DNA of 6,775 nucleotides from Candidatus Omnitrophota bacterium (GTDB taxonomy: Bacteria > Omnitrophota > Koll11 > Zapsychrales > Zapsychraceae): positions 1-6,775 of the forward strand of contig JAGLMJ010000066.1 of NCBI GenBank assembly GCA_023140095.1. Direction: 5' to 3'. Shown one piece after another: positions 6,751 to 6,775 of this stretch. The number at the start of each line of letters is the position of its first letter. Positions within the stretch are counted from its first letter, which is position 1. Below the pieces are notes generated by a model. That model was not told the DNA's origin, did no database searches, and worked only from the letters and a program-made list of their open reading frames with translations. The translations under genes were made by a program, and so were the position numbers.

Positions 6751-6775
6751 GAAATTTTGATTAAGAACCAGTATA
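6751..6775 (-). repeat. Right terminal inverted repeat of the tail element
   Basis: Ends ATTAAGAACCAGTATA at the last base of the window and mirrors 6560-6584 with four mismatches. It may continue beyond the window. Confidence 0.65.

Larger units (their letters stand above)
6560..6775. mobile_element. Putative MITE-like element, palindrome-rich, non-coding
   Basis: The last 216 bases contain no credible gene but are framed by inverted repeats: TATACCGGTTCTTAAT at 6560-6575 matches the reverse complement of the window end except for one base, and 21 of 25 positions match over 6560-6584 against 6751-6775. Both ends carry TA, as expected if a Tc1/mariner-IS630-type transposase had inserted a small element at a TA site. 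Inside are a 13-bp hairpin, a perfect 15-bp inverted repeat and further competing stems. Small size, no ORF, terminal inverted repeats and a position just after a terminator fit a MITE. Alternatives are a structured RNA, a palindromic repeat family, or a fold-back artefact if the contig ends here. The right flank is outside the window, so a target-site duplication cannot be confirmed. Confidence 0.4.

Noticed and set aside
6560..6775. CRISPR array or integron attC site in the tail
   Set aside because: No regularly spaced direct repeats exist, and no paired RYYYAAC/GTTRRRY core sites in the attC arrangement were found.

Overview
The window carries four genes, all on the + strand, of an ordinary bacterial chromosome. 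They are the 3' two thirds of guaB3 (IMP dehydrogenase-like), guaA (GMP synthase), dnaE (DNA polymerase III alpha subunit) and a small HU/IHF-family DNA-bending protein. After the last gene comes an intrinsic terminator and then about 240 bases of non-coding DNA unusually rich in inverted repeats. No rRNA, tRNA or CRISPR array was seen.

Organism: certainly bacterial, with moderate G+C by eye. The first gene is of the GuaB3 type known from actinobacteria and cyanobacteria. DnaE has an intact PHP metal site, unlike the E. coli protein. The overall style (lysine-rich proteins, many AAG/AAA and GAT/ATC codons) reminds me of uncultivated lineages such as Candidatus Omnitrophota, but that is a guess and the sequence alone does not prove it.

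Layout: guaB3 (3-770, 5' end outside the window), a 46-base gap, guaA (817-2571), a 67-base gap, dnaE (2639-6076), a 132-base gap with a clear sigma-70-type promoter, the HU/IHF gene (6209-6481), a terminator (6498-6535), and the repeat-rich tail (about 6560-6775). guaB3 and guaA encode consecutive steps from IMP to XMP to GMP and are probably co-transcribed. dnaE may be read from the same transcript, since no promoter or terminator was recognised between guaA and dnaE. The HU/IHF gene has its own promoter and terminator and looks like a single-gene unit.

Unusual points: (1) GuaA begins with about 74 extra residues, 32 of them Lys or Arg, ahead of a normal two-domain enzyme. (2) The last 216 bases have imperfect terminal inverted repeats with TA at each end and several nested stems, including a perfect 15-bp pair, which resembles a MITE (a small non-autonomous transposable element) or another structured repeat. 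(3) A dyad overlaps the spacer and -10 box of the HU/IHF promoter. (4) All nine PHP metal ligands in DnaE appear to be kept, suggesting built-in proofreading. I found no evidence for a new multi-gene system; the tail element and the GuaA extension are the best leads.
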